From positions 1 to 64,000 of the forward strand of contig NZ_AUKX01000031.1 in NCBI RefSeq assembly GCF_000424985.1: a stretch of DNA of 64,000 nucleotides. The letters are read 5' to 3'. Under the pieces are notes generated by a model. That model was not told the DNA's origin and searched no databases. It saw nothing but the letters and a program-made list of their open reading frames with translations. Both the position numbers and the translations under genes were made by a program. The stretch is from Arenibacter latericius DSM 15913 (lineage in GTDB: Bacteria > Bacteroidota > Bacteroidia > Flavobacteriales > Flavobacteriaceae). Shown one piece after another: positions 7,761 to 16,644 of this stretch. Numbering within the stretch: the first letter of the stretch is position 1; the number at the start of each line of letters is the position of its first letter.

Positions 7761-10700
7761 ATGATTAAGACTTTTATCACGCGTCCCGTACTATCTACGG
7801 TGATATCTATAATTATTGTGATTTTGGGGATATTAGGGTTGCAATCCCTATCCGTAACCCAATATCCAGATATAGCTCCCCCTACCATACAGGTAACGGC
7901 TAGTTACCCGGGTGCGTCAGCAGCAACAATATTAGAAAGTGTAATAATTCCCATAGAGGAACAGATAAATGGGGTAGAGGGGATGACTTATCTTACCTCT
8001 ACAGCCACGAATAATGGTACTGCAGCGATTACTGTTTATTTTAAACAGGACGTAGATCCAGATATTGCAGCAGTAAACGTACAGAACCGTGTTGCAAGGG
8101 CAAACCCGATGCTACCACAGGCTGTACGGCAAACAGGGGTGCTTACCCAAAAGCAGCAGACAAGTGCTTTAATGTTTATTAGTTTTTACTCCGATTCTGA
8201 GGATTATAATGATGTTTTTTTACAGAACTATCTGAAAATCAATGTGGTTCCTGCTTTTCAGCGTGTTGAAGGAGTAGGAGATGTGAATGTATTTGGTAGT
8301 AAGGACTATGCCATGAGGGTATGGCTGCAGCCTAATAAAATGGCTGCTTATGGATTATCTCCTTCCGATGTTACAGCTGCCATCAATGAGCAGAGTCAGG
8401 AAGCTGCAGCAGGAACTATTGGTGAAAACCATGGAGAGGCGTTTTCCTATGTAATTACCTATGACGGTCGTTTCCGTACCGAGGAACAATATGGAAATAT
8501 TGTAATCAAGGCCTTGGGAGACGGGGAGTATCTCCGATTAAAAGATGTGGCTACTATTGAATTGGATGCACAATCGTATGCCAGTAGTGCCAAAACAGAT
8601 GGTAACCCTAGTGTGGCCATGGCCATTTATCAGACACCAGGGTCCGATGCTCAGAAAATTATTGAGGAGATTAAAACTGAACTGGGTAGTTTGGAAAAAG
8701 GCTTTCCAGAGGGTATCAGCTATGTAATCCCTTATGATACTAATGAGTTTTTGAACGCTTCCGTAAATAAGGTGGTGAAGACGTTTATAGAGGCTTTTTT
8801 ACTAGTTTTTGTAGTGGTCTTTATATTCTTACAGGATTTTAGATCAACCTTAATTCCAGCTATTGCCGTGCCAGTATCCATTATAGGTACTTTCTTTTTC
8901 TTAAACCTTTTTGGATATTCTATTAACCTATTAACGCTTTTTGCCTTATTGCTGGCTATTGGTATTGTGGTGGATGATGCCATTGTAGTAGTAGAGGCTG
9001 TCCACGCCAAGATAGACGAGGGAGCTAAGGATATGGAAAAAGCTACTATTGAGGCAATGGAAGAGATTACTGGAGCAATTATTTCAATTACCTTGGTAAT
9101 GGCCGCGGTGTTTGTACCAGTAACTTTTATTACAGGTCCTACTGGAGTTTTCTACGAGCAATTTGGGATAACGCTTATTGTAGCTATATTAATTTCTGCT
9201 GTAAACGCCCTTACTTTAAGTCCGGCTTTATGTGCTATTCTGTTAAAGCCTCATACAGAGGAAGATAAGAAGAAAACATTTTTACAACGTTTTTTCCATG
9301 CTTTTAACGTAGGGTTTAATGCAACGGTAAGACGTTATGGGAAATCATTAGGATTTTTGTACCGTCATAAGTGGATTACTGGAGCTATCCTTATAGTTTC
9401 TATTGCGGGAATTGTTTGGGCTTCTAATACCACTCCATCAGGATTTGTACCTGATGAAGATAGAGGATTGGTCTTTGTAAACGTAGAATTGCCACCTGGA
9501 GCATCTATTGATAGAACGGCGGAAGTAAACCGTGAAATATATAGTAAAGTTAAAGATTTACCTGGGGTAAATAGTGTTACTCTTATTAATGGGATAAGTA
9601 TCATTAATGGAGCAGGAAACAACTACGGTTTAGGGTTTATTAAACTTGATGATTGGAAAGACCGTGAAACCGATGACCTTTCTACAAAAGCAATTACCGG
9701 GAAATTATTTGGTATTGCAGCAACTATTTCTGATGCTAATATTATTTTCTTTGCACCTCCAAGTATTCCAGGTTTTGGTAACTCATCGGGAGTAGAAGTG
9801 AATCTATTAGATCAATCTGGAGGCGATTTTAGTGAATTAGATCGGGTGAACAAGGAATTTATAGGGAAGCTTATGCAAAGGCCAGAGCTTATGTATGCCC
9901 AGTCTTCTTTTAGTACTGAATACCCACAGTACAAGTTAGATATCAATGTCCCTTTAGCAAAAGATTATGGAGTGAATATTAACAGTATATTTAATACACT
10001 TCAAGGATATATTGGTAGTATTTATGCAGCCGACTTCTCTAGATTTGGTAAGCAGTATAGGGTTTATATCCAGTCTTTACCAGAAAGTAGAGCCGAAAAG
10101 CAAGATTTAAACAGTCTATATGTAAAGACTAAGAGTGGGGAAATGGCACCTATTACTCAATTTGTTAGTATAGAGCGTGTGTTTGGACCGCAATCGGTTA
10201 CGCGTTTTAACCTTTTTAATTCAACAAAAGTTACAGCAGCGGTAAATCCTGGTTATAGTACTGGGGATGCAATTACGGCTGTAGAACAAGTTTCTGCGGA
10301 GCTTCCTGCAAACTTTAGTACGGCCTATTCTGGACTTACTAGAGAAGAAATAAATGCGGGAGACCAAACTACTGTTATATTAATTTTAGTGATTGTGTTT
10401 GTGTACTTCTTATTAAGTGCACAGTACGAGAGTTACTTATTGCCTTTTGCAGTATTGTTCTCATTACCGCTAGGGATTTTTGGTGCCTTTATATCCACTA
10501 AATTCGCAGGCTTGGAAAACAATATCTATTTCCAGATAGCTTTAATTATGTTAATCGGGCTACTAGCTAAGAATGCAATTCTGATAGTGGAGTTCGCTAT
10601 CCAAAGAAGAAAAAGGGGAGAAACTATCTTTAATGCTGCAATTGATGGGGCTAAGGCTAGATTGAGACCTATTTTAATGACCTCTTTTGCCTTTATCTTT

Positions 10701-10904
10701 GGTCTATTACCATTGGTTTTAGCTTCTGGTGTAGGTGCCGAAGGGAACCGTGCTATTGGTACAGGAGCCGTTGGTGGACTATTGATTGGAACTATTTTAG
10801 GAGTTTTTGTAATTCCTATCCTTTACATTCTATTCCAGTGGTTAGATGAGAAAATGAGCAGAAAACCAAAAAAACAGAATTTAGAAATTTCAGAAGAAGT
10901 ATAA
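7761..10904 (+). CDS. RND multidrug efflux pump, HAE1/AcrB type
   Basis: A 1047-residue proton-driven inner-membrane pump, normal length for AcrB/MexB. It opens with the family-typical FITRPVLSTVISI and QYPDIAPPTIQV. Twelve helices are arranged as one, a large periplasmic loop, six, a second loop, then five. Proton-relay residues are in place: Asp405-Asp406 in GIVVDDAIVVVEA (helix 4) and Lys937 in GLLAKNAILIVEF (helix 10). The HAE1 signature GFVPDEDRG is present near the start of the second half. The gene lies between adaptor and outer-membrane factor with 24 bp and 4 bp spacings, so translation is probably coupled. Expected substrates are amphiphilic drugs or toxic metabolites. Confidence 0.97.
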   Translation: MIKTFITRPVLSTVISIIIVILGILGLQSLSVTQYPDIAPPTIQVTASYPGASAATILESVIIPIEEQINGVEGMTYLTSTATNNGTAAITVYFKQDVDPDIAAVNVQNRVARANPMLPQAVRQTGVLTQKQQTSALMFISFYSDSEDYNDVFLQNYLKINVVPAFQRVEGVGDVNVFGSKDYAMRVWLQPNKMAAYGLSPSDVTAAINEQSQEAAAGTIGENHGEAFSYVITYDGRFRTEEQYGNIVIKALGDGEYLRLKDVATIELDAQSYASSAKTDGNPSVAMAIYQTPGSDAQKIIEEIKTELGSLEKGFPEGISYVIPYDTNEFLNASVNKVVKTFIEAFLLVFVVVFIFLQDFRSTLIPAIAVPVSIIGTFFFLNLFGYSINLLTLFALLLAIGIVVDDAIVVVEAVHAKIDEGAKDMEKATIEAMEEITGAIISITLVMAAVFVPVTFITGPTGVFYEQFGITLIVAILISAVNALTLSPALCAILLKPHTEEDKKKTFLQRFFHAFNVGFNATVRRYGKSLGFLYRHKWITGAILIVSIAGIVWASNTTPSGFVPDEDRGLVFVNVELPPGASIDRTAEVNREIYSKVKDLPGVNSVTLINGISIINGAGNNYGLGFIKLDDWKDRETDDLSTKAITGKLFGIAATISDANIIFFAPPSIPGFGNSSGVEVNLLDQSGGDFSELDRVNKEFIGKLMQRPELMYAQSSFSTEYPQYKLDINVPLAKDYGVNINSIFNTLQGYIGSIYAADFSRFGKQYRVYIQSLPESRAEKQDLNSLYVKTKSGEMAPITQFVSIERVFGPQSVTRFNLFNSTKVTAAVNPGYSTGDAITAVEQVSAELPANFSTAYSGLTREEINAGDQTTVILILVIVFVYFLLSAQYESYLLPFAVLFSLPLGIFGAFISTKFAGLENNIYFQIALIMLIGLLAKNAILIVEFAIQRRKRGETIFNAAIDGAKARLRPILMTSFAFIFGLLPLVLASGVGAEGNRAIGTGAVGGLLIGTILGVFVIPILYILFQWLDEKMSRKPKKQNLEISEEV

Positions 10905-10908
10905 TACT

Positions 10909-12315
10909 ATGAATTCAGCACGATTAACGAAATATTTAGTTATTGCCAGTATGCCGGTACTTTTAGTATCCTGCTTTTCGGCAAAGGATTATGTACAGTC
11001 AGACCATGCGGTTATAGATGACAGTGCCTTTAGGACAGATCAACTTTCAAAAGATAGCCTTACCATTGCGGAGGTTTCTTGGAGAGAGCTTTTTACCGAT
11101 CCTATCCTTACTCAGTATATAGAACGAGGATTAGATAATAATATGGATATTAGGGTAGCCTTGCAGCAAATAGTTGCTGCAGAGGCTTACCTTAAGCAAG
11201 GAAAGGCAGGGTATTACCCAACCCTTTCAGCTAATGGTCGATATACGCATCAAGAGTTGGCAAAAAATAGCCCTATGGGCGCTCTTGTAGGTAGTTCCCA
11301 AGACCAATATGAACTAACAGGAAGTTTGGCATGGGAAGCAGATATTTGGGGGAAGATTCGTAGTAATATGAGAGCTTCAGAAGCTTCATATTTACAAACG
11401 GTTGCCGCGCATCACGCAGTTAAATCTAGACTAATCGCCAATATAGCATCGGTCTATTATCAACTGCTAACCGTAGACGAACAAGTTGCTATTACCAAAG
11501 AAACCATCGCTACGAGAAAAAATAGTTTAGAAACTTCTAAAGTATTGAAGGAAGCAGGAAGTATCACTCAAGTTGCCGTAAAACAGACTGAGGCGCAGCT
11601 TTATACCGCAGAGGCCATTTTAGTAGATCTTAATAATCAGGCATACCTGCTAGAAAATACCTTGTCTGTGCTATTAGGAGAGTCCCCAAATGCAAAGGAT
11701 AGAACGGTTTTAGCTGATCAGGAGATTTCTACAGAATTGGTCGTTGGTGTACCAACACAGCTATTGAGTAATCGTCCAGATGTTATGATGGCAGAGTTGG
11801 AATTGCGAAAAGCCTTTGAGCTTACTAATGTGGCGAGAAGTAGTTTTTATCCTTCATTAACGCTTTCAGCAACAGGAGGTTTCCAGAGTATGGATTTTGA
11901 CCAATTATTTAATGCCAACTCACTTTTTGCTAATCTGGTAGGCGGACTTGCGCAACCCATATTAAATGGAAGGAAAATTCGTACTCAATACGAGGTTTCT
12001 AAAGCACAGCAGGAAATAGCTAGTTTAAATTTTAAACAGTCTGTTTTAACAGCAAGTAAGGAAGTTGCAGATGCCATGTATTCTTATGGAACTGCAACCG
12101 AAAAAATAGCGATAAAACAAAATGAACATGAAGCCTATGCCTTGGCAACGGAATATTCTCAAGAATTGCTAAACAATGGTTTGGCAAATTATTTAGAGGT
12201 GTTACGTGCGCAGGAAAATGCACTAAATTCTAGTCTAGATCTTGCAAACGCAAAAAATAGGCAGTTGCAATCTGTTGTAGATTTATATGAAGCATTAGGT
12301 GGTGGATGGAATTAA
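10909..12315 (+). CDS. RND outer-membrane factor lipoprotein (OprM/NodT type)
   Basis: A 468-residue TolC-superfamily channel with a lipobox ending LLVSC (Cys22). It has two repeated OEP units (about 60-245 and 265-460). Family marks include SWRELFTDPIL after the anchor, RIALQQI-like IRVALQQIVAAEA, AWEADIWGKIRS in the first repeat, NRPDVMMAELELRKA at the hinge, and NNGLANYLEVLRAQE near the end. Three copies would form the trans-periplasmic exit duct of the pump encoded 4 bp upstream. The start codon is tightly placed after the pump stop. It completes a self-contained efflux system. Confidence 0.95.
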   Translation: MNSARLTKYLVIASMPVLLVSCFSAKDYVQSDHAVIDDSAFRTDQLSKDSLTIAEVSWRELFTDPILTQYIERGLDNNMDIRVALQQIVAAEAYLKQGKAGYYPTLSANGRYTHQELAKNSPMGALVGSSQDQYELTGSLAWEADIWGKIRSNMRASEASYLQTVAAHHAVKSRLIANIASVYYQLLTVDEQVAITKETIATRKNSLETSKVLKEAGSITQVAVKQTEAQLYTAEAILVDLNNQAYLLENTLSVLLGESPNAKDRTVLADQEISTELVVGVPTQLLSNRPDVMMAELELRKAFELTNVARSSFYPSLTLSATGGFQSMDFDQLFNANSLFANLVGGLAQPILNGRKIRTQYEVSKAQQEIASLNFKQSVLTASKEVADAMYSYGTATEKIAIKQNEHEAYALATEYSQELLNNGLANYLEVLRAQENALNSSLDLANAKNRQLQSVVDLYEALGGGWN

Positions 12316-12319
12316 GTTT

Positions 12320-12327
12320 TATTTTTG
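12320..12327 (+). promoter_or_regulatory. -7 promoter element for MscS gene
   Basis: TATTTTTG matches TAnnTTTG exactly and begins five bases after the stop codon of the outer-membrane factor gene. It sits 30 bp before ATG 12358. The TTG at its end (12325) could be mistaken for a start codon; as promoter sequence it more probably precedes the gene. Confidence 0.55.
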
Positions 12328-12357
12328 GGAATCATATTATCGATACCCAAAATAAAA

Positions 12358-13452
12358 ATGTCAGATTTTTTTGAAATATACAGGTCGCATTTAATTTATG
12401 CGCTCTTAGTTATTATTACAGTATTGGTTTTACGCGGGTTAACTAACTTGCTAAACCGATGGTTATTAAAACAGGGAAGTCAAAAATTCCCAGGGGAAAG
12501 GCCTAAGGCAATTAATTTGGTAAAGCGTATCCTTAATGCGTTATGGATAGTGCTTGGCCTAATTGCCCTAGGCTTTATTTTTGTAGCTGAGAATAAATAT
12601 GCTATTCTAAAGCATAATTTTCTTTTGATATTATATTTAGGCTCGGTGGCGGTAATTACTATAGCGTTAACAGCCTTTGCTAATTTATGGTTTAAACGAG
12701 AAATTCACCGGAAAGCAACTACAAACGCCGATGCAACGAGCCTTAAATTCTTGGGATATGTTGTGGTGTTTGTTATATATACGGTTGGACTGCTGTTTGG
12801 ACTCCTTGCTTTCCCAGCTTTTAGGGGAGTTACACAAGCGGCACTAGGTGGGGCAGGGGTTATTGCTTTAATTGCAGGGGTAGCTTCTCAAGAAGCGCTA
12901 GCTAACCTAGTAGGAGGTATTTTCATCATTAGTTTTAAACCCTTTAAAATTGGGGATATAATAAAGGTTTCAGATACTATGGTGGGTACTGTAGTAGATA
13001 TTACTTTGCGTCATACTATTATCCGAAATTTTGAGAATAAGATGATTGTAATTCCCAATGCCATAATTAATAAGGAAAAATTAATCAACTATAACTTAGG
13101 GGATCCTAAATGTTGTGAACGTATAGAGATCGGTATTTCCTATGATAGTGACATTACTTTGGCAAAGAAAATTATGCAAGAAGAATGTGAGAAACATCCT
13201 TTAATTTATGATAACCGATCCAAACTTGAAAAAAAAGACGGCCAGCCAATGGTAAAGACAGCACTCATCTCATTAGACGACTCTTCTGTAACCATTAGGG
13301 CTTGGGCATGGGCAAGAAATTATAGTGACTCCTTTAGTATAAGATGTGACATTTTGGAAAGTGTAAAAATGCGCTTTGATAAGGAAGGTATCGAAATTCC
13401 TTTTCCCTATAGAACTCTGGTGATTAAAGAGAACATTAAGAAAGAAAGTTAA
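12358..13452 (+). CDS. MscS-family mechanosensitive ion channel
   Basis: From ATG 12358 the product has 364 residues. I reject the in-frame TTG at 12325, because it lies within a -7 promoter box and adds residues that precede the hydrophobic N-terminus poorly. There are about four membrane helices, the last being the pore helix rich in Ala and Gly (AALGGAGVIALIAGVASQ), followed by the MscS beta domain GIFIISFKPFKIGD and NKMIVIPNAIINKEKLINY. The cytoplasmic alpha-beta cage comes at the end. MscS channels open under membrane tension to release osmolytes on hypo-osmotic shock. It heads a run of three ion-homeostasis genes (MscS, ClC, NhaP2-type). Confidence 0.93.
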   Translation: MSDFFEIYRSHLIYALLVIITVLVLRGLTNLLNRWLLKQGSQKFPGERPKAINLVKRILNALWIVLGLIALGFIFVAENKYAILKHNFLLILYLGSVAVITIALTAFANLWFKREIHRKATTNADATSLKFLGYVVVFVIYTVGLLFGLLAFPAFRGVTQAALGGAGVIALIAGVASQEALANLVGGIFIISFKPFKIGDIIKVSDTMVGTVVDITLRHTIIRNFENKMIVIPNAIINKEKLINYNLGDPKCCERIEIGISYDSDITLAKKIMQEECEKHPLIYDNRSKLEKKDGQPMVKTALISLDDSSVTIRAWAWARNYSDSFSIRCDILESVKMRFDKEGIEIPFPYRTLVIKENIKKES

Positions 13453-13500
13453 GAGTGTATTTCAAGAATTGTAGATAGACCTCACCATAAGAATAATATT

Positions 13501-14775
13501 TTGAAGCTTAGACAAAAAAGAAAACTAGTCACCTATCTAAATATTTTAGATCAACCTATACGATTTAATCCCTTTGTCTTTAGTCGTACTTTCCTATTAT
13601 GGGCTTTGTTAGGGTTAATTGGTGGCGTTATTGCTGGACTTTATTGGATTGTGTTAGAATTTTTAACGGTTAAGATTTCATTTTTCGAAGGATGGCTTGT
13701 TATTCCGATTATGGCCGTATGTGGTCTTTTAGCGGGACTCATTATTCATTTTATTGGAGATCCAGGAGAAATTCATCTAATTGTAAATAACATCAGGTTT
13801 AACAAAGGAAAACTAGATCCTAAGAACAATCCTTCCATGATCTTGTCTTCCCTGCTATGTGTTGCATCGGGTGGTAGTTTGGGTCCAGAGGCTCCATTGG
13901 TTCAAGTTACTGGATCTACAGGAACGTGGTTGGGGAAAATTTTCAGATTAAAAGGAGAGGAATTACGGTCTTTAAGTATAGCTGGGATGGCTTCCGGATT
14001 TACCGCTCTGTTTGGAGCTCCTTTAGGAGGTAGTTTGTTTTCTTTGGAAATCTTACATCATAAACATGCCGTTGAATATTATAAGGCAATTATTCCAGCT
14101 TTAGTAGCTAGTAGCTTTAGTTATGTGATTTTTGCTCTAATTATTCAATTGGGACTAGGTGCCACCTGGGAATTAAAATCATACGAATATTCTGGGTTGT
14201 TCGACTTTGGTCTGGCGGTACTATTCGCTATGGTAGCTACATTCGTAGGTTGGGGATTTATCTATTGTGTTAAATTCTTTAAAATAGTATTTGAAAAGAA
14301 AGCGCTGCCTATTTATATAAAAACTTTAATAGGGGGAATCCTCTTAGGAGTCATTTCTTATTATTTTCCTCTGACTCGGTATTTTGGTCATCATGAAATT
14401 AATGAACTATTGGAGTCTAACGTCACATTAACTTTGTTGATCGGAATATTAATTTTTAAAATTTTAGCAATTTCCATTACAGTAACATCCGGGTGGCGAG
14501 GAGGATTTATTATCCCTTTGTTTTTTGTGGGGACAACGCTAGGGCTTATAATTCATCAAATCTTCCCTGAAACTAATGTTACCTTGGCTATTATTAGTTG
14601 TATGGCTGCTATAAATGCTTGTGTTACCCGTACCCCTATGAGTACTACTATCTTATTAGCAACTTTAACTGGATTCTCCTATTTTATCCCAATTTTGTTC
14701 GCTAGTCTAACTGGGTATTTTCTAGCTCCTAGAATTCCTTTTATAGGATCTCAGGGGGAGAGTGAAAAAGCGTAA
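13501..14775 (+). CDS. ClC-family chloride channel/transporter (TTG start)
   Basis: A 424-residue membrane protein of the ClC family. The selectivity signature GGSLGPEAPLVQ is present, with the gating glutamate at residue 130 (equivalent to E. coli Glu148), which favours Cl-/H+ exchange over a plain channel. The conserved GMASGFTALFGAPLGGSLFSLE follows in the next helices, and a TSGWRGGFIIPLFF loop in the second half. Translation begins at TTG, since the next Met is at about residue 76, well inside the conserved helices. No CBS domains are attached. It lies 48 bp after the MscS gene, probably in the same transcript, and would help with ionic balance or acid stress. Confidence 0.92.
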   Translation: MKLRQKRKLVTYLNILDQPIRFNPFVFSRTFLLWALLGLIGGVIAGLYWIVLEFLTVKISFFEGWLVIPIMAVCGLLAGLIIHFIGDPGEIHLIVNNIRFNKGKLDPKNNPSMILSSLLCVASGGSLGPEAPLVQVTGSTGTWLGKIFRLKGEELRSLSIAGMASGFTALFGAPLGGSLFSLEILHHKHAVEYYKAIIPALVASSFSYVIFALIIQLGLGATWELKSYEYSGLFDFGLAVLFAMVATFVGWGFIYCVKFFKIVFEKKALPIYIKTLIGGILLGVISYYFPLTRYFGHHEINELLESNVTLTLLIGILIFKILAISITVTSGWRGGFIIPLFFVGTTLGLIIHQIFPETNVTLAIISCMAAINACVTRTPMSTTILLATLTGFSYFIPILFASLTGYFLAPRIPFIGSQGESEKA

Positions 14776-14976
14776 TTAATTTAATCATTCATTTGTAACA
14801 TCTTTATTATAAAAATCTTAAGTGGCTTAGGCTCTATGGGGAGTTTAATATTGAACTAAAGAGAATTTCATGGTCATTATGAATCAATTACTTCTTTTTT
14901 CATCATCTGTGATAAGGATTTAGAACTATATAATTATCCATTAGAATAACCTTCATCGACCTTATAATAAAAACGC

Positions 14977-15034
14977 CTTTAATTTTAATTAAAGATCATT
15001 TTTTGACCTTATTTATGTAGAAGGGTTATTTTTG
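14977..15034 (+). promoter_or_regulatory. promoter of antiporter gene with adjacent palindrome
   Basis: TATTTTTG (15027-15034) is a perfect -7 box, with TTTTG at 15001-15005 about 21 bases upstream as -33. Just before it lies a perfect palindrome CTTTAATT-TT-AATTAAAG (14977-14994), which could be an operator or a weak terminator of the preceding operon. The remaining gap after 14775 is AT-rich with nothing else visible. Confidence 0.55.
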
Positions 15035-15056
15035 CAAAAACCATAAAGAGGAACGT

Positions 15057-16535
15057 ATGAACTTGACCATTGAAAACATTTTATTAGTTGGATCTTTGCT
15101 CCTTTTTATTAGTATAATTGCCGGTAAAACTTCTTATAAATTTGGTGTTCCTACTTTATTACTTTTCCTAGCCATTGGAATGCTTGCAGGGTCTGATGGG
15201 ATTTTGGGGATTAGGTTTGATGACCCTAAAATGGCTCAGTTTATCGGTATCGTTTCCTTAAATTTTATTCTATTCTCAGGGGGTCTAGATACCAACTTTG
15301 GAGAGATAAAACCCATTCTAAGAGAAGGTGTTGTGCTCTCTACCGTAGGAGTACTTCTTACAGCTTGTTGTATAGGAGGCTTTGTATATTACATTACAGA
15401 CTTTACTATTTACGAGAGTATGTTGTTAGGATCTATTGTTTCTTCTACAGATGCAGCCGCAGTATTTTCCATATTACGTTCCAAAAATCTAGCTCTTAAA
15501 AAGAACTTAAGGCCTACCTTAGAGTTAGAAAGTGGTAGTAACGACCCTATGGCTTATGTCCTTACCATTGCCTTTTTAACCTTGGTAGTGCATCAAGATC
15601 AAAATATATGGTCCGTTATTCCTAAATTTTTACAGCAAATGACAGTTGGTGCCATAGCTGGTTTTGCTTTTGGAAGGATAAGCAAATATGTTATCAATAA
15701 AATTAAATTGAGTTTTGAGGGGCTTTATCCGGTTTTGGTAATAGCCCTTATGTTCATCACCTTTTCCGCAACTGATTTTTTAGGCGGTAACGGCTTCCTA
15801 TCAATTTATATTTGTGCAGTTTATTTGGGGAATCAGGATCTAATACATAAAAGGTCTATTCTAAAAATGTTTGATGGACTGGCTTGGTTAATGCAGATAG
15901 TACTCTTCCTAACCTTGGGGCTTTTGGTTTTTCCATCAGAAATTGTTCCTGTAATGGGAATAGGGTTGCTTATATCTCTGTTCTTAATTATAGTTGCCAG
16001 ACCCGTTAGTGTGCTCCTTAGCTTAATGTTCTTTAAAATGAAGTTTAGAAGAAGGGTATACATTTCATGGGTAGGGTTACGGGGTGCAGTTCCTATTGTA
16101 TTTGCAACTTATCCGTTGTTAGCGGGTATAGACAAGGCTGATATGATTTTTAATATTGTGTTCTTTATTTCCGTAACCTCTGTACTTATACAAGGAACTA
16201 CGCTTTCTATTGTAGCTAAATGGTTAAATGTAGCCCTTCCTGCACAGGAAAAAAGAATGACCGCTACCGATTTATTATTAATGGAGAATCCAAAAACATT
16301 GCTTAAAGAAATCCCTGTAGGAGCCGATTGTTATGCGGTGAATAAACAAATAGTGGAATTAGGCTTTCCCAAGCATGCTATTATTGCCATGATAAAAAGA
16401 GACGGCGAATTTATAACCCCAAATGGTTCTACCAGAATTGAGGATAAGGATACGCTATTTGTACTTGCGGATAAAGATGAAATTATAGATGAGGTGAATA
16501 AGGTTTTAAGAAGGCCGATTAAGAAACCCGCATAA
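15057..16535 (+). CDS. K+/H+ or Na+/H+ antiporter, NhaP2 (CPA1) type with TrkA-C domain
   Basis: A 492-residue protein with about twelve transmembrane helices of the CPA1 exchanger fold. A conserved helix carries STDAAAVFSILRS, followed by LELESGSNDPMAYVLT (the ND transport motif), and later VGLRGAVPIVFATYPLL. The C-terminal ~75 residues (about 418-487) form a TrkA-C/RCK_C regulatory domain with DKDTLFVLADKDEI. This layout matches NhaP2/CvrA antiporters that export K+ or Na+ in exchange for protons and protect the cell volume. It has its own promoter after the MscS-ClC pair. Confidence 0.92.
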   Translation: MNLTIENILLVGSLLLFISIIAGKTSYKFGVPTLLLFLAIGMLAGSDGILGIRFDDPKMAQFIGIVSLNFILFSGGLDTNFGEIKPILREGVVLSTVGVLLTACCIGGFVYYITDFTIYESMLLGSIVSSTDAAAVFSILRSKNLALKKNLRPTLELESGSNDPMAYVLTIAFLTLVVHQDQNIWSVIPKFLQQMTVGAIAGFAFGRISKYVINKIKLSFEGLYPVLVIALMFITFSATDFLGGNGFLSIYICAVYLGNQDLIHKRSILKMFDGLAWLMQIVLFLTLGLLVFPSEIVPVMGIGLLISLFLIIVARPVSVLLSLMFFKMKFRRRVYISWVGLRGAVPIVFATYPLLAGIDKADMIFNIVFFISVTSVLIQGTTLSIVAKWLNVALPAQEKRMTATDLLLMENPKTLLKEIPVGADCYAVNKQIVELGFPKHAIIAMIKRDGEFITPNGSTRIEDKDTLFVLADKDEIIDEVNKVLRRPIKKPA

Positions 16536-16644
16536 AAACCATAACCTAAGTTTTGTTATTTTTATATAGCTCCCTTTTATGTAGTATAAAAATATAATTA
16601 AGGAATTAGGGAAATTATATTAACACACTTCAATTTAAAGGCTT

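Noticed and set aside
12325-12357. TTG start for the MscS gene
   Set aside because: The TTG is the end of a perfect TATTTTTG promoter box; ATG 12358 gives a normal family N-terminus.
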